Below, piece after piece: positions 17,178 to 25,531 of a stretch of 64,000 nt of DNA. Below the pieces are notes generated by a model. That model saw nothing but the letters and a program-made list of their open reading frames with translations. It searched no databases and was not told the DNA's origin. This stretch comes from Sphaerisporangium sp. Lineage in GTDB: Bacteria > Actinomycetota > Actinomycetes > Streptosporangiales > Streptosporangiaceae. Positions within the stretch are counted from its first letter, which is position 1; every line of letters begins with the position of its first letter. A program made the position numbers and the translations under genes. The DNA is taken from contig JAOPYI010000030.1 in the NCBI GenBank assembly GCA_025964675.1, positions 1 through 64,000 of the forward strand, given 5' to 3'.

Positions 17178-17578
17178 CGGTGCCCGGTCGTCACAGCCAT
17201 CGTGGTGGTCAGCGTCCGATCCCCCTGTGTGACGGCCTTCGCGCGGGCCAGGCTCGCGTCTCGGCTTGTGCGCGAAGGGCACCCCGCCGAGTCAGCGCGA
17301 CCTACTCGTGGTCGGCGGCCCGGAATCTAGCCGGTCCGCCGAGAAGGATATCGCTCCACCTGGCCGCGACGAGCAGCTCGGGAAGGGGCTGTGGAGAGTC
17401 GGCGTCGTACTGGCGTCGACGGGCTTCCGCGCCAGACGACACGGTCGCGTCTCAAACACGACAAGGGCGTGCTGAAAGCCCTCGGACGCGCGCAGCCGGA
17501 CTTGCCATTTCATCCCATCATGTGAGACATGGCTTGACTTCCATATTACCTACCTGAAATATAGGAAATGTGCCGAAT
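17178..17578 (+). promoter_or_regulatory. Intergenic region with the promoter of the organosulfur operon
   Basis: The left 340 bases show no gene. A -35-like TTGACT occurs at 17534-17539 and an AT-rich -10 region (AAATAT, 17557-17562) follows 17 bases later. The same segment holds an imperfect inverted repeat ATATT (17543-17547)/AATAT (17558-17562) inside a CCATATT...AATATAGG context. It could be an operator for a cysteine- or sulfate-responsive repressor (inference). The leader ORF starts 16 bases after it. Confidence 0.5.
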
Positions 17579-17641
17579 GTGACCTTGACCGCCCGGCGCG
17601 TGATCGACTTCATGCACGTGGACAGCAGCCTCTGTCAGTGA
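17579..17641 (+). CDS. Cysteine-type leader peptide (20 codons) upstream of the sulfur operon
   Basis: The frame runs GTG 17579 to TGA 17639-17641 and encodes 20 residues with the pattern L-T-A-R-R-V-I-D-F-M-H-V-D-S-S-L-C-Q. It matches the actinomycete putative-leader-peptide family (consensus L-T-x-R-R-H-V-D-L-x-R-V-x-S-x-L-C) found ahead of cysteine and sulfonate genes. AGGAAA at 17563-17568 gives a correctly spaced ribosome site. The terminal Cys codon TGT would let ribosome stalling report low Cys-tRNA. The 154 bases after its stop contain complementary GC-rich segments (about 17657-17682 and 17700-17760) that could form alternative hairpins before the SsuA-like gene. Confidence 0.75.
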   Translation: MTLTARRVIDFMHVDSSLCQ

Positions 17642-17795
17642 ACGTGGTCCGTCTCGCGCGGTGACCGCGCCGGAGACGTCTCTCTCCTCACCTGTTCTGA
17701 TCGCCCCTGACCCAGGGGTGTCACCGTGCCCGGCGGCCGTACGCCGCGGGTCTCACGCCGCTCCATCCCACTTCCGTTAGGGGCTCGTCATCATC

Positions 17796-18872
17796 ATGTG
17801 GAAATCTCGCCGGCACCGCCCGGATCGCCGTCGTGTGCGCGTCGCGGTCGCGATCCTGGCCATCTCGCTCGCCGGCCTGACCGCGGCGTGCGGCACATCC
17901 TCCGCGGCCGGCGGCGGTTCCTCGTCCTCAGGCGGGACGGGAGCGGTGCTCAAGCTCCAGGACCCGGGAAACGCCGGTCCCCTCGCCTACGCCAAGCGGG
18001 AGGGCATCCTGGAGAAGCGCCTCAAGGCCGTAGGCGCCTCGGTCGAGTGGGGCGGCTCCTACGCCTCCTTCACCGCCGCCATCGACGCCGTGCACTCGGG
18101 GTCGGTGAACGTCCTGGCCGGTGCCATCTCGCCCGCCGTCGGCTACCTGGCGAACAGCCCCGATATCAAGATCTTCTCGGTCACCGATCCGATCACCGAC
18201 CCGGCCGCGCCGCAGACCGACGGGCTGGTGGTCTGGCCCGACAGCCCGATCAAGTCGGTGAAAGACCTGGCCGGCAAGCAGGTCGCGGTCAACAAGGGCG
18301 GCAAGGGCGAGTACCTGCTCCTCCTCGCCCTGGAGAAGGCCGGAGTCCCCGTCGACCAGGTCAAGCGCGTCTACCTCAACCCCGACCAGGGGGCGTCGGC
18401 GTTCGCGACCCGGAAGGTGGACGCCTGGTGGGCGATCGTCCGGGCCTATCCCGAGGTGGTGGCCAAGGGCGCCCGCGTGATCGTGCACGGCCGGGACCTG
18501 AACGACCAGGATCTGACCATCGCCGCCGCGCGCGACGAGCTGCTCGACAAGCACCCCGAGGCCGTCCGCGTCTATCTCGACGTCCTGCGGGAGCTGACCG
18601 AGGAGGCCAAGAAGACACCCGAGAAGTTCGAGAACGTCTTCCTCGACCAGGGACCGACGGCCGTGACCGGCGCGCGGCTGGCACAGGACATCGCCACGGC
18701 CAGGTACGCGAACATCCCCCGCTACGTCACGAAGGACGACGGCGTCAACATCGAGCAAGTGGCCGGCCTGTTCCGCAAATACGGCGTGCTGTCAGGGGCC
18801 ATCGACCCGGCGGACGTGCTGTTCGACCTCAAGGCGGTGGCCGGGTCACCCTCGGCGGCCGCGTCCAGGTGA
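17796..18872 (+). CDS. Sulfonate-type ABC transporter substrate-binding lipoprotein
   Basis: The 358-residue product has an Arg-rich start, a hydrophobic stretch and the lipobox L-T-A-A-C (Cys32), followed by a Gly/Ser linker. The body is SsuA/NMT1-like, with D-A-V-H-S-G-S-V-N, L-V-V-W-P-D-S-P-I-K-S-V-K-D-L-A-G-K-Q-V-A-V-N-K-G and R-K-V-D-A-W-W. It would capture an aliphatic or aryl sulfonate or sulfinate outside the cell. It is first in a seven-gene operon; its stop overlaps the GTG of the permease gene. The exact ligand is unknown. Confidence 0.88.
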   Translation: MWKSRRHRPDRRRVRVAVAILAISLAGLTAACGTSSAAGGGSSSSGGTGAVLKLQDPGNAGPLAYAKREGILEKRLKAVGASVEWGGSYASFTAAIDAVHSGSVNVLAGAISPAVGYLANSPDIKIFSVTDPITDPAAPQTDGLVVWPDSPIKSVKDLAGKQVAVNKGGKGEYLLLLALEKAGVPVDQVKRVYLNPDQGASAFATRKVDAWWAIVRAYPEVVAKGARVIVHGRDLNDQDLTIAAARDELLDKHPEAVRVYLDVLRELTEEAKKTPEKFENVFLDQGPTAVTGARLAQDIATARYANIPRYVTKDDGVNIEQVAGLFRKYGVLSGAIDPADVLFDLKAVAGSPSAAASR

Positions 18873-19840
18873 TCGCCGTGACCCTGGAGAGAGTCCACGC
18901 GCCAGATGAGACGGCGAACCGTCCGGGCACGGAAGCCCTTCCGGGCTCCGAGGTCTCCGAGACGGCGACACAGCCTGGCTCGGGAGCGTTTCCCGGCGCG
19001 GGGGTCTCCGAGCGCACAGGCCCGGGCGCTCTCTCCGGGCTGGAGGTACCGAGGTATCTCGGCTCCAGGCGCCGCCCTCCGCTGCTTTCCGCCGGCGTGC
19101 GGATCGGCGTGCCGCTGCTGCTGCTCATCGCCTGGTGGTACGGGTCGAGCAGCGGGCGCATCCCGCCGGACGTGCTCGCCGCGCCGTCCTCCGTCCTCGA
19201 CGCCCTGCGGGAGCTGGCCGCCACCGGCCAGCTCGCCGAGTACCTGCTCGCCTCGGCACAGCGGGCGGGGCTGGGTGTCCTGGTCGGCGGCGGGATCGGG
19301 CTGCTGCTCGGGGTCGCCGCGGGCATCTCGGCGCTCGGGGAGGAGCTGGTGGACCCGACCATGCAGATGATGCGTGCCGTGCCGTTCCTCGCGCTGGTAC
19401 CGCTGTTCATCTCGTGGTTCGGGGTCGGCGAGACGTTCAAGATCGTACTGATCGCGGTGTCGGCCGCCATCCCGATGTACGCCTACACCTACCTCGGGGT
19501 CAGGAACGTCGACCGCAAGGTCGTCGAGGCGGCTCGCGGCTTCGGCCTGCGCGGTCACAGGCTGGCGCTCGGCGTCGTCATCCCGAGCGCCCTGCCGAGC
19601 ATCTTGATGGCGCTGCGCATCTCCTTGTCGGTCTCGCTCACCGGCCTGATCGCCGCCGAGCAGATCGGCGCCACCGAGGGGATCGGCTACCTGGTCACGC
19701 TCGCACAGCAGTACTTCCGCATCGACTACATGGTGCTCTGCATCCTCATCTACGCGGTCCTCGGACTGGTCTTCGACGCCGCGATCCGCTTGGTGGAGCG
19801 GCTGGCCATGCCGTGGCGCGGGCACGTGGTCGCCCGATGA
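18869..19840 (+). CDS. Sulfonate-type ABC transporter permease (SsuC-like)
   Basis: The 323-residue permease has an unusual N-terminal extension of about 65 residues rich in Gly, Pro, Glu and Ser with repeated P-G-(S/A)-x-V-S-E elements, then about six membrane helices. The EAA loop reads V-E-A-A-R-G-F-G-L-R-G-H. The end matches SsuC/TauC permeases. GTG 18869 overlaps the preceding stop (GTGA), and its own stop overlaps the ATPase start (ATGA). A second GTG at 18878 is an alternative start. Confidence 0.88.
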   Translation: MIAVTLERVHAPDETANRPGTEALPGSEVSETATQPGSGAFPGAGVSERTGPGALSGLEVPRYLGSRRRPPLLSAGVRIGVPLLLLIAWWYGSSSGRIPPDVLAAPSSVLDALRELAATGQLAEYLLASAQRAGLGVLVGGGIGLLLGVAAGISALGEELVDPTMQMMRAVPFLALVPLFISWFGVGETFKIVLIAVSAAIPMYAYTYLGVRNVDRKVVEAARGFGLRGHRLALGVVIPSALPSILMALRISLSVSLTGLIAAEQIGATEGIGYLVTLAQQYFRIDYMVLCILIYAVLGLVFDAAIRLVERLAMPWRGHVVAR

Positions 19841-20592
19841 GCGGGGGAGTCCGGGTCGGCGAGCCGTCGACCGGTGAGGAGCCCGGTGCGGGTGACCTCG
19901 CCGTACGCGTCACCGGGCTGCGCAAGGCCTTCGGCGCGAAGACCGTGCTGGACGGGATCGACCTGGAGATCCGCAGGGGGGAGTTCTTCGCCCTGCTCGG
20001 CCCGAGCGGCACAGGCAAAACCACGTTGCTGCGCATCCTGGCGGGCCTGGAGCTCCCCGACGCCGGCACCGTGCTGGCGGCCCGCCGCCGCACGACCGTC
20101 TACCAGGAACCCCGGCTGATCCCGGCCAGGCGGGTGCTCGCCAACGTCATCCTCGGTCTTCCGTCCACCGCCCGGGAGGCGGGGCGCCGGGCCCTCGCCG
20201 AGGTCGGGCTGGACGGGTACGGCGGAACGTGGCCGGCGACGCTCTCCGGAGGTGAGGCGCAGCGTGTGGCCCTGGCCAGGGCGCTGGTCCGCGATCCGGA
20301 GGTGCTCTTGCTCGACGAGCCCTTCGCCGCGCTGGACGCGCTGACCCGGCTCCAGATGCAGGAGCTGGTCGCCGAGCTGTGCGCCCGGCACCGACCGGCG
20401 GTCGTCCTCGTCACCCACGACGTCGACGAGGCCGTACGGCTCGCCGACCGGGTCGCGGTGTTGCGGGAGGGCGCGCTGGCCGTCGACAAGACGATCGACC
20501 TTCCCCATCCCCGGCACCGCGACGGCCCTTCGTTCGCCGACCACCGCCGCCTGTTCCTCAGCCACTTGGGCGTCGTCACCGCCTCGCACTAG
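19837..20592 (+). CDS. Sulfonate-type ABC transporter ATPase (SsuB-like)
   Basis: This 251-residue importer ATPase carries Walker A G-P-S-G-T-G-K-T-T near 55, Q-loop Y-Q-E-P-R near 90, signature L-S-G-G-E-A-Q-R near 130 and Walker B V-L-L-L-D-E-P-F-A-A-L-D, then T-H-D-V-D-E-A. The short Q-loop spacing and length fit SsuB. It completes the importer with the two preceding genes and is translationally coupled to the permease. Confidence 0.9.
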   Translation: MSGGVRVGEPSTGEEPGAGDLAVRVTGLRKAFGAKTVLDGIDLEIRRGEFFALLGPSGTGKTTLLRILAGLELPDAGTVLAARRRTTVYQEPRLIPARRVLANVILGLPSTAREAGRRALAEVGLDGYGGTWPATLSGGEAQRVALARALVRDPEVLLLDEPFAALDALTRLQMQELVAELCARHRPAVVLVTHDVDEAVRLADRVAVLREGALAVDKTIDLPHPRHRDGPSFADHRRLFLSHLGVVTASH

Positions 20593-20698
20593 CCCGTCGG
20601 AGGCCACATGCCGGTGCCGGCACAGGCCACCCATGCCGGTCGGAATCCCGATCCGTATCGCCAATGAGCCAATGACCAATGAGCCGATGAGGAGTCAA

Positions 20699-21742
20699 AT
20701 GTCATCCGTAGACAAGATCTGGTACACCCGCTGCCCGGTGCCCACCGCCAGCGGCCTGGCCCACAACCAGGGCTGGCTGGCCGAGGAGTTCCAGGCGGCA
20801 GGCCTGGACGTCGGCATCCTGCAGGACGCGGGACCGGAGCTGGCCAAGCACCATTTCGACCACCAGCTCCTCGGGCTTTTCCGGGAGGGCGGCAACGTCC
20901 CAGCGCTTGCCGCGCGGTCGGTGGGGGCCCCGACCCGGCTGATCGGTTTGACCTGGATCGAGGAGTGGCAGTCCATCCTGGTACGGGCGGGCTCGGGCAT
21001 CACAGGCGCGACGGACCTGGCGGGCGCTCGCGTGGCGCTGCCCGCCTGGGCCGAGACCCGGGCCAAGAGCTTCCCCCGCGCCATGGCCCTGCATGGGATC
21101 AAGGGCGCGCTGTCGCAGGGTGGCCTGACCCTCGACGACGTCACATTCGTCGAGGTCGCCGCCCAGGCCAGCCCCTCGGTCGGCCGGGACGCGGGCGGCC
21201 GGGCGTTCTCGTGGCCGGGCATCGCCGAGCTGGCCCGGGGCGAGGTGGATGCGGTGTACGCCAAGGGGGCGCGAGCCGCCGAGCAGGCCGGGGAGATCGG
21301 CGCCGTGGTCGCCGTAGACCTGGACGCGCACCCCGACCGCCGTACCCGGGTGAACAACGGCACCCCGAGGCCGATCACCGTGCACGAGCGGCTGCTCTCC
21401 GAACGTCCCGAGCTGGTCGTCGGGTTCCTGGCCCAGACGCTGCGCGCCGCCGACTGGGCGCAGGGCAACCTCGACCGGGTACGCGAGATCCTGGCCGGAG
21501 AGACCCGGTCCGGGGCGGAGGCCGTGGTCACCGCCTACCGGGGCGACTTCCACCGCTCGCTCCACCCTGACCTCTCGCGGGAACGGCTGGACCTGCTCCG
21601 CCTCCAGAAGGACTTCCTGCTGGTGCACGGCTTCCTCGACGCCGACGTGGATCTGGACGCGTGGGTGGCCCACGAGCCTCTCGAACTGGCCCGCAAGCGG
21701 CTGGACGCGGAGCTGGGCGAGGCCGCGGGGGTGGTGGCGTGA
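20699..21742 (+). CDS. DszB-like sulfinate desulfinase / NMT1-fold protein
   Basis: The 347-residue product has no signal peptide, so it is cytoplasmic, yet has a periplasmic-binding-protein fold. The N-terminus reads T-R-C-P-V-P-T-A (Cys12), matching N-C-P-V-P-N-A of DszB, the 2'-hydroxybiphenyl-2-sulfinate desulfinase. His52, Arg62 and Gly64-Gly65 have the same mutual spacing as DszB His60, Arg70 and Gly72-Gly73. This suggests C-S bond cleavage of a sulfinate, releasing sulfite. ATG 20699 is preceded by GAGGAG; upstream ATGs lie in a repeated CAATGAGC-like tract. The true substrate may be an alkyl or aryl sulfinate other than that of DszB. Confidence 0.75.
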   Translation: MSSVDKIWYTRCPVPTASGLAHNQGWLAEEFQAAGLDVGILQDAGPELAKHHFDHQLLGLFREGGNVPALAARSVGAPTRLIGLTWIEEWQSILVRAGSGITGATDLAGARVALPAWAETRAKSFPRAMALHGIKGALSQGGLTLDDVTFVEVAAQASPSVGRDAGGRAFSWPGIAELARGEVDAVYAKGARAAEQAGEIGAVVAVDLDAHPDRRTRVNNGTPRPITVHERLLSERPELVVGFLAQTLRAADWAQGNLDRVREILAGETRSGAEAVVTAYRGDFHRSLHPDLSRERLDLLRLQKDFLLVHGFLDADVDLDAWVAHEPLELARKRLDAELGEAAGVVA

Positions 21743-22965
21743 TCGCGCAGTCACCGGACCACGGCGGAAGCGGCGGCCGATCCGCCCTCCCGGCCGGGCG
21801 GCCGGACCGGCTTCGCGGACAGCAGGGCTCCCTGGAAAGGCTGCCGGACGGGCTGAGCGGGCAGCGGGACTTCCCCGGTGGGCCGGACTTCCTGGTCACG
21901 GTGCCGACCCGCGGCGACGGGCGCGACCCGCTGCGGCGGGATCGAGGGGACTGGCAGCCCGGCACCCGGCGCCCGCTGCCTTCGCTCGTCACCGATCTCC
22001 GGCCCGGTGCGTTCGGCCCGTACGACCACCTCGCCCACATCGGTCGAGCCGCGGAGACGGCGACCGTCGGCGGGGCGCTGGTGCCGTTCGACCCCGGCGG
22101 TGAGGAGTCGCTGGTGGTCGCCGCCGGGCTGCTCCGGCACAGTCGCCACCTGCGGGTCGTGGCCGGGTTCCACCCCGGCATCGCCACGCCCGTCTACGCG
22201 GCCAAGTTCTCTGCGTCCCTCCAGCGGTTCACCGGCAACCGGCTCGGCTGGCAGCTCGAGGTCGACCTCGACCCTGCCGTGGCACGGTCGCAGGGCGACT
22301 TCCTGCAAGGGGCCGACCGCTACGCGCGGGCCGAGGAGTTCCTCACCGTCGCCAAGGGCGTGTGGCACGAGGAGAGCTACACCTACGAGGGCCGCTTCTA
22401 CCAGGTGCTCGCCGGCGGCTTCCAGTCACCGAACTCGGGCCTGCCGTTCCCGCGCGTCCACCTGACCGGCACCTCGCCGGAGGCGCTGGCGCTCTCGGCC
22501 CGCCACGCGGACGTTCACCTGTTCACCGCTGACGAGGACGTCGCGGCCGGCGTCGCCGAGCTGGAGGGGCGGGCGGCGCAGGAGGGGCGCCGTGTCGCGT
22601 ACGGCCTGCGGTTTCCCGTCCTGGCGCGGGATGACGACGACGAGGCGTGGGAGGAGGCCCGCCGGCTCTGGGTCCTCGCCGGGGGCGAGGCGGACGGCCT
22701 GCCTGATCCGGACCCGCGTACCGGCCTGTGGCGCGGTTTCGGCCGGATCACCGATTCCATCCCGCTCGGCAGGGCCGGCTCGTACGCCACCGCCTCGCCC
22801 GGTCTGGTCGGTTCGTACGAGACCGTCGCAGCCGGGATCCGTGCCTACCTCGACCAGGGCGTCACCACGTTCGTCCTCGAGGCGCGGCCTGCCATCGAGG
22901 AGACCTACCGGCTGGGCGAGCGGCTGCTGCCGCTGTTCGGGAAGGAGATCGAGCATGCCCATTGA
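21739..22965 (+). CDS. FMN-dependent monooxygenase, luciferase-like (SsuD/DszA relative)
   Basis: The 408-residue product has a luciferase-like core from about residue 45: A-G-F-H-P-G-I-A-T-P-V-Y-A-A-K-F-S-A-S-L, A-D-R-Y-A-R-A-E-E-F and Y-E-G-R-F-Y. This pattern occurs in SsuD-type alkanesulfonate monooxygenases. The first 45 residues are a Gly/Pro/Arg-rich leader not usual in the family. GTG 21739 overlaps the previous stop; a later GTG near 21898 is possible. It needs reduced FMN, but no flavin reductase is encoded nearby. It lies between the desulfinase and the second monooxygenase and overlaps the latter by 11 bases. Confidence 0.82.
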   Translation: MIAQSPDHGGSGGRSALPAGRPDRLRGQQGSLERLPDGLSGQRDFPGGPDFLVTVPTRGDGRDPLRRDRGDWQPGTRRPLPSLVTDLRPGAFGPYDHLAHIGRAAETATVGGALVPFDPGGEESLVVAAGLLRHSRHLRVVAGFHPGIATPVYAAKFSASLQRFTGNRLGWQLEVDLDPAVARSQGDFLQGADRYARAEEFLTVAKGVWHEESYTYEGRFYQVLAGGFQSPNSGLPFPRVHLTGTSPEALALSARHADVHLFTADEDVAAGVAELEGRAAQEGRRVAYGLRFPVLARDDDDEAWEEARRLWVLAGGEADGLPDPDPRTGLWRGFGRITDSIPLGRAGSYATASPGLVGSYETVAAGIRAYLDQGVTTFVLEARPAIEETYRLGERLLPLFGKEIEHAH

Positions 22966-24118
22966 CATCTACTGGCGGATCGCCACCCACGGTGACCAGC
23001 AGTCGCTGCGGCGCCGGGCGTCCAGCCGGGGGGAGTGGGCCCCGGTCGTGCCGGGCAGCCTGACCCCCGGGGTGCGGGACGGGCGCCGCGACGGGTACTC
23101 CTATGTCGACCACATGGCCGACGTCGCCAGGGCCTCGGAGTCCTCCGGGTTCGTCGGCGGGCTGCTGCCGTCGTTCCCGTTCACCGACGACCCGTGGGCG
23201 ACCTCGGCGGCACTGGCCCGCGAGACCACCACCTACCGGTTCATGATCGCTTATCAGCCCGGCTTCCTGCATCCGGTACAGGCGGCGCGGATGTCGGCGA
23301 GCCTCCAGCGGGCGACCGGCGGGCGCGTCGTCTACAACATCATCTCGGGCGGCGGCGGCCCGGGCCAGCTCTGGTGGGGGGACCGGGTCGACCACGACGA
23401 CCGGTACGCCCGTACCTCGGAGTTCCTCGACGTGCTCAAGGGCGTGTGGAACGGTGGCCCGTTCGACTACGAGGGCCGGTTCTACCGCGTCGAGGGCGCG
23501 GGGCTGCCGGAACCGCTCGCGCGGCAGCCCTTCCCGGAGATCTACTTCTCCGGATCCTCCAAGGCCGCGATCGAGGCGGCCGGTCGGCACGCCGACTACT
23601 ACCTGTCCTGGCTGGAGCCCTTCCCCGAGCTGGCGGCCAAGTTCGCCCAGGTACGGGAGCACAGTACGGCGATCGGACGGGCCCCGAAGTTCGCCGTGCG
23701 CATCGACGTGCTCGCCCGCGAGACCGAGGAGGCGGCCTGGGACGAGATCCGGCGCGGCTGGGCGCACGTCGACCCTGCCGCGCTGCGCGGCGCCGACGGC
23801 GACTCCGTGGGCTGGCTGCGCAGCCAGTCGTTCGTCTCCTGGCCGGTGCGCGACTTCCGGGAGCTGGAGGTGTCGCCGAACGTCTGGGGCGGCTTCCATC
23901 TGCTCCGGGGCGGCCCTGCGTTCGGGCTGGTGGGCAGCTACCAGCAGGTCGCCGAGCGGCTCGACGAGCTGATCGGGATCGGCGTCGACGCCTTCATTCT
24001 CGCCGGCGTGCCCCATCTGGAGGAGGCGTACCGCGTCGGCGAGGAGGTGCTGCCGCTGCTCCGCGGCCACGACATCCGCCAGAACTCCCCGCTGTCCGTA
24101 TCGAAAGGATCCATCTGA
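22955..24118 (+). CDS. Alkanesulfonate monooxygenase-like enzyme (SsuD family)
   Basis: The 387-residue enzyme starts at ATG 22955 behind AAGGAGATC. It shows SsuD features: I-Y-W-R-I near the start, P-G-F-L-H-P-V-Q-A-A-R-M-S-A-S-L-Q-R, N-I-I-S-G-G-G-G, R-Y-A-R-T-S-E-F-L-D-V-L-K-G-V-W and Y-F-S-G-S-S-K-A-A. SsuD enzymes use FMNH2 and O2 to cleave sulfonates to aldehyde and sulfite. Together with the preceding relative it gives the operon two monooxygenases, perhaps acting in sequence or on different sulfonates. Confidence 0.87.
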   Translation: MPIDIYWRIATHGDQQSLRRRASSRGEWAPVVPGSLTPGVRDGRRDGYSYVDHMADVARASESSGFVGGLLPSFPFTDDPWATSAALARETTTYRFMIAYQPGFLHPVQAARMSASLQRATGGRVVYNIISGGGGPGQLWWGDRVDHDDRYARTSEFLDVLKGVWNGGPFDYEGRFYRVEGAGLPEPLARQPFPEIYFSGSSKAAIEAAGRHADYYLSWLEPFPELAAKFAQVREHSTAIGRAPKFAVRIDVLARETEEAAWDEIRRGWAHVDPAALRGADGDSVGWLRSQSFVSWPVRDFRELEVSPNVWGGFHLLRGGPAFGLVGSYQQVAERLDELIGIGVDAFILAGVPHLEEAYRVGEEVLPLLRGHDIRQNSPLSVSKGSI

Positions 24119-25038
24119 TGAGCGTTCGCGTCGGTTACTTCCCCAACAACAACTCGCTGTGGGTGCTGCGTCACCGGGGCATACTCGAGCGGACGATCCC
24201 CGGCGTCGAGTGGGTGGACCTGCGCAGCCTGCCGCAGGGGGAGCGCCCCGCCACGTCTGAGGGGTTGCCCTCCGTGCACAGCGACCACCTGTTCGACGGG
24301 GGGTACGACTTCATCGGCACCGGTTCCACGCCGCCGGTCACCGCCCAGGGCAAGGGGCACGACATCGTGTACGTCGCGGTCTCCGGCTCGCGGCACGAGA
24401 ACGGCCGGCTGGTCGTTCACGAGGACTCCCCGATCCACTCGCTGGAGGACCTCAAGGGCAGGCGCGTCGCGCTCGGCCACGGCTCCTGGCAGACCACTTT
24501 GCTGCTGTTCGCCCTCGACCGGGCCGGGCTGACGTGGAAGGACATCGAGCCCGTCGACGCGTACGGGGACGCCGCCCAGCTGTTCCTGGACCGGAAGGTC
24601 GACGCCTGGGTCGGCTCGTACCCCTCCCTCACCCGGGTCGAGCGGGAGGCGCCCATCAGGGAACTGGTCGCGACGGACGGGCTTTTCAGCCACCGCTCGC
24701 TCTGGTTCACCCGGCGTGACTTCGCCGAGCGGTACCCGGAGGAGCTCGCCGCCATCGTCGCCGCCCTACAGGAGTCCGACGCCTGGATCCGGCAGAACCA
24801 CCGCGCCGCGGCCGAGCTGTTCGCCGCGGATGACGGGGGAGACGTCGATGCGTGGGAGCACGCCCTGCGCACGCGCCCGTTCGGGCTGCACCCCGTCAGC
24901 GAGGACTTCGTCGCCGAGCAGCAGCGCGCGGCCGACCTTTTCCACGCCAGCGGCCTGATCGACCGGAAGATCTCCGTGGCCGAGGCCGTCCTGCCGGAGA
25001 TCGCCCGGCTGGTCGAGTCCACCCAGGCCCGGTTGTGA
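24118..25038 (+). CDS. NMT1/SsuA-fold protein without signal peptide or cysteine
   Basis: The 306-residue product begins M-S-V-R-V-G-Y-F-P-N-N-N and continues with typical binding-protein elements (S-P-I-H-S-L-E-D-L-K-G-R-R-V-A-L-G-H-G, D-A-Y-G-D-A-A-Q-L-F, R-K-V-D-A-W-V-G-S-Y). It has no signal peptide, lipobox or cysteine. It therefore cannot be a lipoprotein, nor a DszB-type desulfinase with a catalytic Cys. It starts with TGATG overlap and AAAGGA upstream and ends the operon. It may be a cytoplasmic sulfonate-binding or catalytic protein that evolved from a binding protein. Confidence 0.75.
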   Translation: MSVRVGYFPNNNSLWVLRHRGILERTIPGVEWVDLRSLPQGERPATSEGLPSVHSDHLFDGGYDFIGTGSTPPVTAQGKGHDIVYVAVSGSRHENGRLVVHEDSPIHSLEDLKGRRVALGHGSWQTTLLLFALDRAGLTWKDIEPVDAYGDAAQLFLDRKVDAWVGSYPSLTRVEREAPIRELVATDGLFSHRSLWFTRRDFAERYPEELAAIVAALQESDAWIRQNHRAAAELFAADDGGDVDAWEHALRTRPFGLHPVSEDFVAEQQRAADLFHASGLIDRKISVAEAVLPEIARLVESTQARL

Positions 25039-25041
25039 GGG

Positions 25042-25470
25042 TCAGCGAAGCAGTCGGAGGACGTGGAGCAGGGCGTCCGCGCGCTGCTCGAACGTCTCGA
25101 CGCGCGGTGCGTCGTCGTACCAGGTGACGAGCATGCCGCCGGCGTCGATCTCCCACAGGGGGATGACACCGGCGAGCATCTCGCCCCGGATCTCCTGGCT
25201 GAGCAGGTGGATCGGAGCGCCTTCCTTAGGGTGCACGAGGAAGGCGTGGTCGAACGCGGGGTCCCCGCAGCCCTCGCCGCGTACCGGCACGATCAGGCCG
25301 CCGAGCTGGGTACGTCTCTCGAATGAGATGGGCGGGTGGCCGGCGCTCGGCCGGACGAAATAGCGGGTGAGGTTGTGGGTGGTGGTGTCGGTGTCGGTCT
25401 CCCACCGTTCCGTCGCCGAGTCGGACCGCCGGGCTTGTCGTGAATTCGGCGGACCTGCTGCCGGTGGCAT
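25042..25470 (-). CDS. Conserved hypothetical protein
   Basis: I recognise no named family. The C-terminal 110 residues look well constrained: L-T-R-Y-F-V-R-P, G-L-I-V-P-V-R-G-E-G-C-G-D-P, H-L-L-S-Q-E-I-R-G-E-M-L-A-G-V-I-P-L-W-E-I-D-A-G-G. It has no signal peptide or membrane helix. The start is uncertain: ATG 25470 is the first ATG but has no ribosome site, and the homologous part begins near residue 30. It is convergent with the sulfur operon, three bases away, and divergent from the PHP gene. Confidence 0.6.
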   Translation of the reverse strand: MPPAAGPPNSRQARRSDSATERWETDTDTTTHNLTRYFVRPSAGHPPISFERRTQLGGLIVPVRGEGCGDPAFDHAFLVHPKEGAPIHLLSQEIRGEMLAGVIPLWEIDAGGMLVTWYDDAPRVETFEQRADALLHVLRLLR

Positions 25471-25531
25471 CGATCTTGTCGTGAGGTGGCGTCGGTTCCC
25501 ATGCCGGTCCGATAGCTGAGAGGCTCGTGGT

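Noticed and set aside
17726-19840. One long ORF that seems to join the SsuA region with the permease
   Set aside because: The first 380 codons are a shadow of the binding-lipoprotein gene in another frame. The permease starts at the GTG overlapping the lipoprotein stop.
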